Shown: positions 1 through 7,558, numbered from the stretch's first letter. The stretch is 10,007 nt of DNA from Bacteroidota bacterium (GCA_023415545.1 JAEZKJ010000071.1:1-10007), one strand, 5' to 3'. The notes: a model not told the origin generated them from the sequence alone. Made by a program: numbers and translations.

Positions 1-1513
1 CCCACATATCCGTTTTACCATCACGACCCTTTGCCACGAAAACTTCAGGAGCTTTCCATCCATTAGCAAGTAGCTTGCTGATATCTGCCTTCTCTATAGG
101 CATAATCTCTTTGCCTGTTTTTGCATCACGTAATGTTGCAATAGGAGCATCGGCAATAGTAGAGTATACATCTACAAGATATTTCATATCTTTTGAGAAC
201 CAAGCTTTGTGATTCCCTTTTGATGGAGTAAGGCAAATCATGTTCTTACCATCAAAGTCTATTCTGTAGTATCGGATAAAATATGGGTCCTCATCAGTTT
301 GAACGCCATTAGCTGCGAAATAGATATGTTTGTTCTTCTCATCAACTTTTATAACTTGTCGCACATACCATTCACCTTTGGTTATCTGATATGATGGCTT
401 TCCTGTTGCTCTGTTATACATATAGAGATGATTCCAATTATCACGTTCACTCATCCATATAATCTCTTTTCCATTGGATAAATCATGACGGAAATAGCGT
501 ACATAGTTCACATATTTATCGCTTGTTTCCTCAATTATTGGACGTACTTTTCCTGTTTCAGCCGATAATTCCAATACTCTATAAATCTGGTGACCACGCT
601 GATTATAATCGAAGGTGATGGCTTTACTATCACTATTCCATTTCAAACCAGATAGATTGTACTGTGAGTTGAATAAATCTGTCGATGGAATGGTTGATTT
701 TCCACTCTCTATATCATAAATACATGGGATACGGAAAGGCAATTCATCGCCTGGTTTTGCATACTCCTGTTTGTGAAGGCGTGGTTGCAGTTGGTCTTTA
801 GGTGATGACTCCACATAATATACATATCTTTTATGTACAGGACGTATTTTGCATGCAGCAACTTTACGGCTATCAGGTGACCATTTAATATAAACAGAGT
901 AATAATTACTCAATGTACCATCTATACTGAGCTGTTTCTCTTTACCTGTGGATATGTTTTTTACATAGATGTTATGATTTTTTATATAAGCAATATGCTT
1001 TCCATCAGGAGATGTTACCGGTGCTCCTTCATTTTCATTATCCATCTCCATCCAATGTTTCTGTTTTCTTGGGGGAGCAACATTTCCTTTATTTACAAGA
1101 GTGTTTTTGCGTGTTGCATAGGTCCAATGATTATTGTTGAATATGAATGTAATAGAATCAGCACTTTTGTTAACCGTTAATTTTGCCAAATTCAGTTCAT
1201 AACTTTTGATATCTTTACCTGCAACTTTTGAAAGTTCCTGTGCAAGTTTCTTGTGGTCGAACAGCTCTTTTTTCTCTCTCTTTTCAGCATTTACTAAAGT
1301 GTATATTTTACCCTCAGGAGTGTTACGGATGTACCAAAAGTTGTAAGTACCTTCAATCCATTGTGGGTTTACATCCGAGTAATATACATGTTTGGCATTA
1401 AATTTCTCTCTTAAAGAGTATGCTCGGTTATAATCTTCTACAGTGCCCTGAGCCATAGAAAGAGTAGAAGATATTAATAGAAAGAATAATAAAGTAGTTT
1501 TGTACAAATTCAT
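1..1513 (-). CDS. Secreted S9-family peptidase with DPP IV-like N-terminal beta-propeller (partial, C-terminal catalytic domain off the left edge)
   Basis: Reading leftward from the ATG at 1513-1511, an uninterrupted frame of 504 codons runs to the left edge. Residues 1-21 form a signal peptide (positive start, hydrophobic core, cleavage probably after SMA before Gln22), so the protein is exported. Residues from about 90 to 440 carry beta-propeller blades of the DPPIV_N type, with WSPDS at 211-215, SPDGKHIAY at 168-176 and YAKPGDELPF at 251-260. The last visible residues (492-504, FVAKGRDGKTDMW) match the usual entry into the alpha/beta-hydrolase domain. The Ser-Asp-His triad is therefore outside the window, as expected for a protein of roughly 700-750 residues. 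Members usually cleave peptides after proline or alanine. The DWVYEEE double-glutamate motif that anchors the substrate N-terminus in true DPP IV is not seen before WSPDS, where the sequence reads LSNYYSVYIK, so specificity is open. It lies 14 bases downstream of the GH127 gene and is probably co-transcribed with it. The family call is firm; the exact substrate is not known. Confidence 0.9.
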   Translation of the reverse strand, partial: MNLYKTTLLFFLLISSTLSMAQGTVEDYNRAYSLREKFNAKHVYYSDVNPQWIEGTYNFWYIRNTPEGKIYTLVNAEKREKKELFDHKKLAQELSKVAGKDIKSYELNLAKLTVNKSADSITFIFNNNHWTYATRKNTLVNKGNVAPPRKQKHWMEMDNENEGAPVTSPDGKHIAYIKNHNIYVKNISTGKEKQLSIDGTLSNYYSVYIKWSPDSRKVAACKIRPVHKRYVYYVESSPKDQLQPRLHKQEYAKPGDELPFRIPCIYDIESGKSTIPSTDLFNSQYNLSGLKWNSDSKAITFDYNQRGHQIYRVLELSAETGKVRPIIEETSDKYVNYVRYFRHDLSNGKEIIWMSERDNWNHLYMYNRATGKPSYQITKGEWYVRQVIKVDEKNKHIYFAANGVQTDEDPYFIRYYRIDFDGKNMICLTPSKGNHKAWFSKDMKYLVDVYSTIADAPIATLRDAKTGKEIMPIEKADISKLLANGWKAPEVFVAKGRDGKTDMW

Positions 1514-1527
1514 CTGTTTATATCGTT

Positions 1528-3939
1528 TTATTTTACATTCCATTCAAATACTCCCGACGAAGCATTGTTAGGTTGAACAACTTCCAATTTTACTGCACCA
1601 GTTTTTACCGGAGCGAAATGTACTTTGTTCTCTTCGCCTTTTTTAACTTCATATTTAGTTATGTTATTAACCTCTTTCCATTCACCTGAATCATCTTTAA
1701 AGTAAATTTTCCAAGCTTTTGGTATACGGCAACCTCCCCATGGTGCATCATCATACCAGTAAACGGAGGATGAACTAACTTCTTTTACTTCAGGGAATTC
1801 ATAGCTAATCCACTCGGTTGTTCCCTGTTTTGGCCACCAATGGTAATATGGTACCGAATTGTCTTTTTCATCTTTAGGTATTAATCCATCATTAATTGAT
1901 GATAAGGATGAAGTTTTATGCGAAGCATTTATTTTACTTTTTGCAGCAATAGTAGGGACAGGCATAGGTTTACATGCTGTTAAATCTTGAGGTAGCCATA
2001 CCGACATAGCACCACTGCCACGATGTGCCCATGCATAATATGGGATTAGAGTTAACTTAACATCTTTAACAGTAATTCGTCCTTGTACATCATAAGCTAA
2101 TATCTGTGCATCACTCTTGATTTGAGTTATTCCATAAAGAAGATCTTTATTCTCTACAACTTCAAATTTAGGGTTACTATTCATCAATACGTTTGCAACA
2201 TTGAAATCATTGTCAGGCCATTCAGCACAATAAACCAATGGACCACGTTCAACTGCTATACGGCCACGGTCAGCCTCTACTTTTGCATTTGCTTTCACTG
2301 TACGAACTTCCATATCAAAATGAACCTCAACTTTATCACCTTTTTTCCAATTACGGTTTATTGATACGTATCCATTCTTCATACATTTTTCGCATTCTAT
2401 AGCCTTACCATTAACACTAACACTATATTTTGGCCTTACATCATCGCTATATGTATATAGATTGCTTGGTACGACCTCGTTCTGTACCCATCCTGGGATA
2501 CGAACATTAAGGTTGAATTTACCCGCACTATTTTTATCAATAGTAATTGTTATATCACCATTCCAAGGATATTCTGTAGCTTGTGATAATACAACTTTTT
2601 TACCATTAACTTTCAAATTTGAACAGTTCGACATGAAAAGGTTTACAAACAGATCATCACCTTTTGTTGCATATATATATCCGGGAAGTGAAGGGATGAA
2701 ACGGCAAATGTTTGATGGACAGCATGCACACCCAAACCAAGGCTTTCGTTGATGTTGGCCCATACTTTCCAATGGATTAGGGTAGAAAAATCCACCTCCG
2801 TCAAGGGAGACGCCCGAAATCAATCCATTGTATAGAGTACGTTCAAGTACATCATAATATTTACTCTCACCATGTAGCAAGAATAGGCGATAGTTCATAT
2901 AAACATTACCAATTGCAGCACATGTTTCACAATATGCCGACATATTGGGAAGTTCATAGTTTGCACCAAAAGCTTCGCCATGATTTGTTGCACCAATACC
3001 ACCTGTGATATAATATTTTTTACTTACGATATTATCCCATATTTTGTCTATAGCATTGATATATGCAGTGTCACCGGTAAGAGCAGCAACATCGGCCATA
3101 CCCGAATACATATATGCAGCACGTACAGCATGACCTACTGCTTCATCTTGTTGAACTACAGGTTTATGTGCTTGACTATATTCATCTCTTCTTGAGGTGT
3201 AGCCACGCTTGTCAAGGAAGAATTTTGCTTGGTCAAGATATTTTTTATCTCCCGTAAGCAGATAAAGTTTTGCTAAAGCCATCTCTGCTATCTGATGTCC
3301 CGGAACTTTAACTTCTTGTCCCTCATTTGGACCAATTTCACGACAGATACAGTCAGCATATTTAATAGCTATATCAAGGAAGTTACGTTTCCCCGTTGCT
3401 TGATAGTGTGCAATGGCACCTTCAACCATGTGTCCAAGATTATAAAATTCGTGACTTAACTCTTCTACTTTTTCCCATCGTTTTGCTCCTGCCCACTCAT
3501 GAGGATGTTTGGGATTCATTGTACGACTGGTATATAGGTAACCATCCGGCTCTTGAGCAGCCTTAACAATTACAAGAACACTGTCAATATATTTCTCAAG
3601 TTTCTTATCCGGATAAGTCTGAAGCAGATAACTTGCTCCTTCAATAGTTTTATATACATCTGTATCGTCAAATGAGTAACCACCAACTTTTATAGTGTCA
3701 CTAGGGTTTGCTGCATTTATGAAATTTGTGTAACGCCCGGTTTCTTCACATTTACTGAATGCAAGTGGGATAGTAACTTCACGACTAGCTTTTAGACGTT
3801 GACCCCAAAAAGCATCTGTAACTTTTACTGAGGTGAAAGGAACAGGGTCAATAGGATAACCATGTGCTTGTTGCTTTGATTGTGCTGATACACCAAGTGA
3901 TGTAGCTGCAATCAAAGTAGTTAGTAATAGTTCTTTCAT
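1528..3939 (-). CDS. Secreted GH127-family (DUF1680) glycoside hydrolase, probable beta-L-arabinofuranosidase-type, with C-terminal carbohydrate-binding-like domain
   Basis: This is an 803-residue protein with a signal peptide at 1-19 (cleavage likely VSA before Gln20), no lipobox cysteine, and hence a likely periplasmic location. Residues about 34-420 form the (alpha/alpha)6 barrel of DUF1680/GH127. Visible active-site elements are Glu322 in GEAFG, Glu338 and Cys340 in YCETC, and Cys406-Cys407 in CACCPSN. They correspond to the acid/base, zinc ligands and Cys nucleophile known from Bifidobacterium HypBA1 (Glu322, Glu338, Cys340, Cys417, Cys418, from memory). Residues about 425-660 are the beta-sandwich domains typical of the family. 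Residues about 665-803 (WWPKQGTTEWISYEF, SVYWYDDAPWGG) resemble an F5/8-type galactose-binding fold. Characterised members remove non-reducing beta-L-arabinofuranose; at least one Bacteroides member acts on aceric acid in RG-II, so the sugar is not certain. It is transcribed leftward from a divergent promoter and is followed after 14 bases by the S9 peptidase. All catalytic residues are intact. Confidence 0.93.
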   Translation of the reverse strand: MKELLLTTLIAATSLGVSAQSKQQAHGYPIDPVPFTSVKVTDAFWGQRLKASREVTIPLAFSKCEETGRYTNFINAANPSDTIKVGGYSFDDTDVYKTIEGASYLLQTYPDKKLEKYIDSVLVIVKAAQEPDGYLYTSRTMNPKHPHEWAGAKRWEKVEELSHEFYNLGHMVEGAIAHYQATGKRNFLDIAIKYADCICREIGPNEGQEVKVPGHQIAEMALAKLYLLTGDKKYLDQAKFFLDKRGYTSRRDEYSQAHKPVVQQDEAVGHAVRAAYMYSGMADVAALTGDTAYINAIDKIWDNIVSKKYYITGGIGATNHGEAFGANYELPNMSAYCETCAAIGNVYMNYRLFLLHGESKYYDVLERTLYNGLISGVSLDGGGFFYPNPLESMGQHQRKPWFGCACCPSNICRFIPSLPGYIYATKGDDLFVNLFMSNCSNLKVNGKKVVLSQATEYPWNGDITITIDKNSAGKFNLNVRIPGWVQNEVVPSNLYTYSDDVRPKYSVSVNGKAIECEKCMKNGYVSINRNWKKGDKVEVHFDMEVRTVKANAKVEADRGRIAVERGPLVYCAEWPDNDFNVANVLMNSNPKFEVVENKDLLYGITQIKSDAQILAYDVQGRITVKDVKLTLIPYYAWAHRGSGAMSVWLPQDLTACKPMPVPTIAAKSKINASHKTSSLSSINDGLIPKDEKDNSVPYYHWWPKQGTTEWISYEFPEVKEVSSSSVYWYDDAPWGGCRIPKAWKIYFKDDSGEWKEVNNITKYEVKKGEENKVHFAPVKTGAVKLEVVQPNNASSGVFEWNVK

Positions 3940-3965
3940 AATTATTTAGATGTTATAATATATTG

Positions 3966-3973
3966 CAAAATTA
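3966..3973 (-). promoter_or_regulatory. Candidate -7 box of the GH127/S9 peptidase operon
   Basis: Read on the minus strand this is TAATTTTG, a full match to the Bacteroidota -7 consensus TAnnTTTG. It ends 26 bases before the GH127 start codon, giving a leader of roughly 20 bases. No good TTTG -33 element is present at the expected spacing; that place is occupied by the small palindrome at 3989-3999, which could suit an activator-dependent promoter. This is inferred from the motif only. Confidence 0.5.
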
Positions 3974-3988
3974 TAAAAATGTCAGTAA

Positions 3989-3999
3989 ATAGCAGCTAT
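3989..3999. promoter_or_regulatory. Short palindrome ATAGC-A-GCTAT, possible operator
   Basis: This is a perfect 5-1-5 inverted repeat with a central A. It lies 15 bases upstream of the leftward -7 box, about where a -33 element or an activator site would sit. A second palindrome of the same 5-1-5 geometry is at 4024-4034. Both are short and the region is AT-rich, so chance cannot be excluded. Confidence 0.25.
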
Positions 4000-4023
4000 A
4001 AAGGTTATTAGAAGTGTAATTAA

Positions 4024-4034
4024 CTTTCAGAAAG
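4024..4034. promoter_or_regulatory. Short palindrome CTTTC-A-GAAAG, possible operator
   Basis: This is a perfect 5-1-5 inverted repeat with a CAG centre like the one at 3989-3999, but with different arms. It sits 26 bases upstream of the rightward -7 box and between the two divergent promoters. It is a candidate regulator site only; no regulator gene is visible in the window. Confidence 0.22.
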
Positions 4035-4060
4035 ATACAATTTATTATTAAAATTTATTA

Positions 4061-4068
4061 TAATTTTG
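4061..4068 (+). promoter_or_regulatory. Candidate -7 box of the GH146-like gene (and probably the EamA gene)
   Basis: TAATTTTG matches the Bacteroidota -7 consensus TAnnTTTG exactly. Transcription would start near 4074, leaving a leader of about 135 bases before the ATG at 4209, far longer than the leader of the divergent gene. A clear TTTG -33 box is not visible at the normal spacing. This is a motif-based call. Confidence 0.5.
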
Positions 4069-4108
4069 CGCATCCTTTAAACTGAAACAGGAGTTTATTT
4101 GATATATA

Positions 4109-4187
4109 CATAAAAGATTAATTATAAAATTATATGAGGTCTTTATGTAAATCGTTAATAATCAAATTGTTTTTTATAAAGATACCT
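4109..4187 (+). promoter_or_regulatory. Leader region with two mutually exclusive hairpins
   Basis: The segment TCTTTATG at 4140-4147 can pair backward with CATAAAAGA at 4109-4117 (8 pairs with one bulged A). Alternatively AGGTCTTTAT at 4137-4146 can pair forward with ATAAAGATACCT at 4176-4187 (10 pairs with a two-base bulge). The two pairings share the same strand, so they cannot coexist. The leader contains no recognisable riboswitch core and is AT-rich, so the structures may be fortuitous. The second hairpin ends 21 bases before the start codon, close enough to affect ribosome access. Confidence 0.25.
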
Positions 4188-4208
4188 ATCAAGTTAATGT
4201 AAAAATAA

Positions 4209-7200
4209 ATGAAAAATTTATTACCTCTCTTTGCACTATCTTTGTTTTTATCTACTTCAACTAACTTGTACTCTTCTGTAAATATAGAAGAAACTAATAA
4301 CTCTGCTAAAATTATAAACAACTCTGCACGACGTATTAGCTCTATAGCTGAAGTCAAAGTGCAAAGTCCAGTTGGAACAGTACCCAGATTACCTTATCAA
4401 ATATGGGTAACATATTCCGATGGTAATTCAGAGTATCGTCAAGTAAAGTGGATGAATTATTCTCTAACTGATGAAATAAACCAAGCAGATAGCTTGAAAT
4501 ATCCTGTAGGTAGTAACTATAAGATAAAAGGATTTATTGTTGGAGACAATAGTTCGGAAAATGGATATCCAATATTTGCTGATATAGAGGTAATAGATCG
4601 CTCATACAATACCCCATCTAACATCCCTATAGCTAAAACTGTTCCTTTAACAGATGTTCAACTGATTGGTGATAACCGTTTGACATCAAACAGAGACTTG
4701 GCAATTCGTGAAGTTATAAGTTGGGATATTACACAGCAATTATATAATTATCGTGATACTTATGGATTGAGTACTGAGGGCTATAAACGTGCTGATGGTT
4801 GGGATGCTCCGGATATTAAATTAAAAGGTCATGGCTCAGGTCACTATTTGTCAGCTTTGGCTTTGGCATTTGCTGCCACAAATGATCCTATTCAAAAAGA
4901 GATTTTACGTAAAAATATGACTCGCATGGTTAATGAGTTGCGTGAATGTCAAGAGAGAACGTTTGTATGGAATGAAGAGGTTAAAAGATACCATGAGGCA
5001 CGTGACTTTGCTCCCGAGCAAGAGTTGAAAGAGATGCAAGGAACGTGGGCCGCTTTTGAAAATCATAAAAAAGAGTGGAAAAAGTATGGTTATGGTTATA
5101 TTAATGCTATTCCTGCTCACCATCCTGCATTAATTGAGATGTATCGTGCTTACAATAATTCAGATTGGGTATGGGCGCCATACTATACTATACATAAACA
5201 GTTGGCCGGACTTATAGATATTGCTACATATATGGATGATAAGAAGATAGCTGATAAGGCACTTCTTATAGCTAAAGATATGGGGCTATGGGTATGGAAC
5301 AGGATGCATTATAGAACATTCGTTAAAAAAGATGGTACTCAAGATGAGAGAAGAGCTCGTCCGGGAAACAGATACGAGATGTGGAATATGTATATCGCCG
5401 GTGAAGTGGGTGGTATAGGTGAATCCCTGGCAAGACTTTCCGAGATGGTTAATAATAAAGATGAGAAAGCAAAATTAATAGAGGCTTCAAACTATTTTGA
5501 TTCTCCTGCACTATTTACTCCATTGTCAAAGAATATTGATGATATACGTACTCGTCATGCAAATCAACATATACCAATGATTGTAGCGGCACTGAGAAGT
5601 TATATCACTAATAATGCCCCGTTTTATTACAATCTAACGGAGAATTTTTGGAATCTTATACAAGGTAGGTATCGTTATGCTACCGGTGGAGTGGGTAATG
5701 GTGAAATGTTTAGACAGCCATATACTCAGATGTTGAGTATGGCTACCAATGGTGTTTATGAAGGAGAGAGCCGTTCAAATCCTAATCTTAACGAGACTTG
5801 CTGTGCATACAACTTGCTTAAGTTAACTAAGGATTTAAATTGCTTTAATCCTGATGATGCTCGTTATATGGATTATTATGAACGTACTTTATACAATCAG
5901 ATAGTTGGGTCTTTAAATCACAAACATTATCAAACAACATATCACTATGCAGTGGGGTTAAATGCTTCAAAACAGTGGGGCAATGAAACTCCTCAAGCAT
6001 CATGTTGTGGAGGAACCGGTTCGGAAAATCATACTAAATATCAAGAGGCAGCATATTTTATCTCGGATAACTCCTTATGGGTTGCTCTTTATATGCCTAC
6101 CACACTAAATTGGAAAGATAAAGGTGTAACAATCAGGCAAGAGTGTTTATGGCCTGCCGAGAGCTCAAAGATTATTATTACTGAGGGAACTGGCGATTTT
6201 ACGATAAAACTTCGTGTCCCATATTGGGCTACTCAAGGATTTGATGTAAAAGTCAATGGTGTTCCAACAGGTGAGAAATATCAACCATGTTCGTATGCTG
6301 TACTATCAAAAAAAGATTGGAAGAAAGGCGATATTATTGAAATTAATATGCCATTTACTAAACATATTGATTACGGAGCAGATAAGCTATCGGCAGAGAT
6401 AGCAAGCAAGGAGGGAGACAATTTAGAGAGTGCTTGGTTGGGAACATTAATGTATGGCCCTTTAGCTATGACTGCCACTGATGTAACCAATTGGAAAGAA
6501 GCTACTCTTAATATTGACTCTCATTTGGCTACTGTTACTGTAGCCAAACCAAGTGTTTATGATGGGAGCGAGGGTAATCTTTATACTCTTGTTCATGGTA
6601 CACGTCATTTCCAACCGGATTATTATCGTCATAGTAATACAACTCATTATTTTAGAATAAATGAGGTAAGCGATCCAACTTCAGAATTAAAGATTGCTTT
6701 ATCAAGAAAATTGAAAGAGATAGAAACTTTTTCGAAGAAGAACTATACTAAGAAAAGTTTTAAGAGTTTAGAAATCTTGAAGAAAACTGGAGAGAGGAAG
6801 ATCGGTGACTCTACAGTATCAGCTGCACAGATTTCTTCATTAATAGAAGATATAACTGTTGCTGTTGAGAATTTGAAATCTACTAAATTAAATATTGAAG
6901 CATTAAAATCTGTATTGGTAGAAGCTGAGAGTTATAAGGCAGAACTTTATACTCAAAGTAGCTTTGAAGAGTTACAATCGGGTATAGAAACATCAAGAGA
7001 AGTGTTGGAAAATGTTCACAACCAGATTGATATAGACCGTCAAACATTCATCTTAAAAGAAAGAATTGAAACTTTGGTATTAGTTACAACTATTGACAAA
7101 AATGAATTGAACCAACTTATAAAGGTTGCAACCGAACGTAAAGTTTCTCAGGAAAAATGGAATGCTTTACAGGTAAAAGTACCTGAGTATTCGCCTTGGG

Positions 7201-7553
7201 CACGCCACGCTTATAATAGGATGATATATACTTTGATGGAAGCTGAAAAAGTTTATAATAACGTTGATAAAAACTATTCACAATCCGAAGTCAATATTAT
7301 TGTTTCAAATCTTAATAGTGCAATAAATACTATGCGACCAGGTAACCTACCTGAAATGGAAGACATTCGTCCTTTGTCTGCACTGTTAAGACGTGCCGGT
7401 AATGTAACTGATTCAACAAGTAAAGATTTAAAAGAGGCGATAGAATATTCTAAAATGGTTATAAACTATGTGGCAGAAGGAAGTGGTACTCATGATATGA
7501 TTCTAAGTGCTATTGATAGATTGAAGGTAAATATGAATATGAAGAATAAATAA
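4209..7553 (+). CDS. Secreted GH146-like (DUF1680 superfamily) glycoside hydrolase with N-terminal Ig-like domain and C-terminal FIVAR-like helical modules
   Basis: This is an 1114-residue exported protein. Residues 1-22 are a hydrophobic signal peptide without a lipobox Cys. Residues about 46-130 (VGTVPRLPYQIWVTYSDG) form a Big_4-type bacterial Ig-like domain. Residues about 144-720 are the DUF1680 catalytic barrel and sandwich: PLTDVQL at 146-152, GHGSGHYLSALALA at 207-220, WAPYYTIHKQLAGL at 322-335, TGGVGNGEMF at 492-501. By analogy with GH127 the metal/nucleophile set would be Glu529 and Cys531 (NETCC) and Cys599-Cys600 (SCCGGTGSENHTKY), with Glu499 in GNGEMF the candidate acid/base. The CCxGTGxENH signature points to GH146, whose known members are beta-L-arabinofuranosidases. 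Residues about 824-1108 are charged helical segments that read as three or four FIVAR-like modules. The enzyme fold is secure; GH146 membership and substrate are inferred. The gene is divergent from the GH127 operon, and the EamA gene follows after 37 bases. Confidence 0.9.
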   Translation: MKNLLPLFALSLFLSTSTNLYSSVNIEETNNSAKIINNSARRISSIAEVKVQSPVGTVPRLPYQIWVTYSDGNSEYRQVKWMNYSLTDEINQADSLKYPVGSNYKIKGFIVGDNSSENGYPIFADIEVIDRSYNTPSNIPIAKTVPLTDVQLIGDNRLTSNRDLAIREVISWDITQQLYNYRDTYGLSTEGYKRADGWDAPDIKLKGHGSGHYLSALALAFAATNDPIQKEILRKNMTRMVNELRECQERTFVWNEEVKRYHEARDFAPEQELKEMQGTWAAFENHKKEWKKYGYGYINAIPAHHPALIEMYRAYNNSDWVWAPYYTIHKQLAGLIDIATYMDDKKIADKALLIAKDMGLWVWNRMHYRTFVKKDGTQDERRARPGNRYEMWNMYIAGEVGGIGESLARLSEMVNNKDEKAKLIEASNYFDSPALFTPLSKNIDDIRTRHANQHIPMIVAALRSYITNNAPFYYNLTENFWNLIQGRYRYATGGVGNGEMFRQPYTQMLSMATNGVYEGESRSNPNLNETCCAYNLLKLTKDLNCFNPDDARYMDYYERTLYNQIVGSLNHKHYQTTYHYAVGLNASKQWGNETPQASCCGGTGSENHTKYQEAAYFISDNSLWVALYMPTTLNWKDKGVTIRQECLWPAESSKIIITEGTGDFTIKLRVPYWATQGFDVKVNGVPTGEKYQPCSYAVLSKKDWKKGDIIEINMPFTKHIDYGADKLSAEIASKEGDNLESAWLGTLMYGPLAMTATDVTNWKEATLNIDSHLATVTVAKPSVYDGSEGNLYTLVHGTRHFQPDYYRHSNTTHYFRINEVSDPTSELKIALSRKLKEIETFSKKNYTKKSFKSLEILKKTGERKIGDSTVSAAQISSLIEDITVAVENLKSTKLNIEALKSVLVEAESYKAELYTQSSFEELQSGIETSREVLENVHNQIDIDRQTFILKERIETLVLVTTIDKNELNQLIKVATERKVSQEKWNALQVKVPEYSPWARHAYNRMIYTLMEAEKVYNNVDKNYSQSEVNIIVSNLNSAINTMRPGNLPEMEDIRPLSALLRRAGNVTDSTSKDLKEAIEYSKMVINYVAEGSGTHDMILSAIDRLKVNMNMKNK

Positions 7554-7558
7554 ACTTC

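Larger units (their letters stand above)
3965..4069. repeat. Inverted pair of 12-bp repeats TTATAATTTTGC flanking the divergent control region
   Basis: The 12 bases TTATAATTTTGC occur on the plus strand at 4058-4069, and their exact reverse complement is at 3965-3976. Each copy contains one TAATTTTG -7 box, so the two genes face away from a central core of about 81 bases with matching promoter sequences. The identity goes beyond the eight-base consensus by two bases upstream and a C downstream. This is seen directly; the role in shared control is inferred. Confidence 0.55.

Noticed and set aside
974..1180. Plus-strand open frame of 68 codons inside the S9 peptidase gene
   Set aside because: It lies wholly antisense to a well-supported coding frame, has no recognisable domain, and its composition is that of a shadow frame.
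2122..3195. Three plus-strand open frames (2122-2364, 2462-2752, 2980-3195) opposite the GH127 gene
   Set aside because: All are antisense to a gene with intact catalytic motifs; the translations are Cys/Phe/Ile-rich without domains, and no promoter is seen.
3940..4208. Mobile element ends, tRNA or CRISPR-like repeats in the largest intergenic region
   Set aside because: No cloverleaf, regularly spaced repeats, target-site duplications or transposase remnants are visible; only promoter-like boxes and short palindromes.
4130..4357. Minus-strand open frame of 75 codons overlapping the start of the GH146-like gene
   Set aside because: It overlaps the signal-peptide coding region in antisense, is low complexity, and has no family resemblance.
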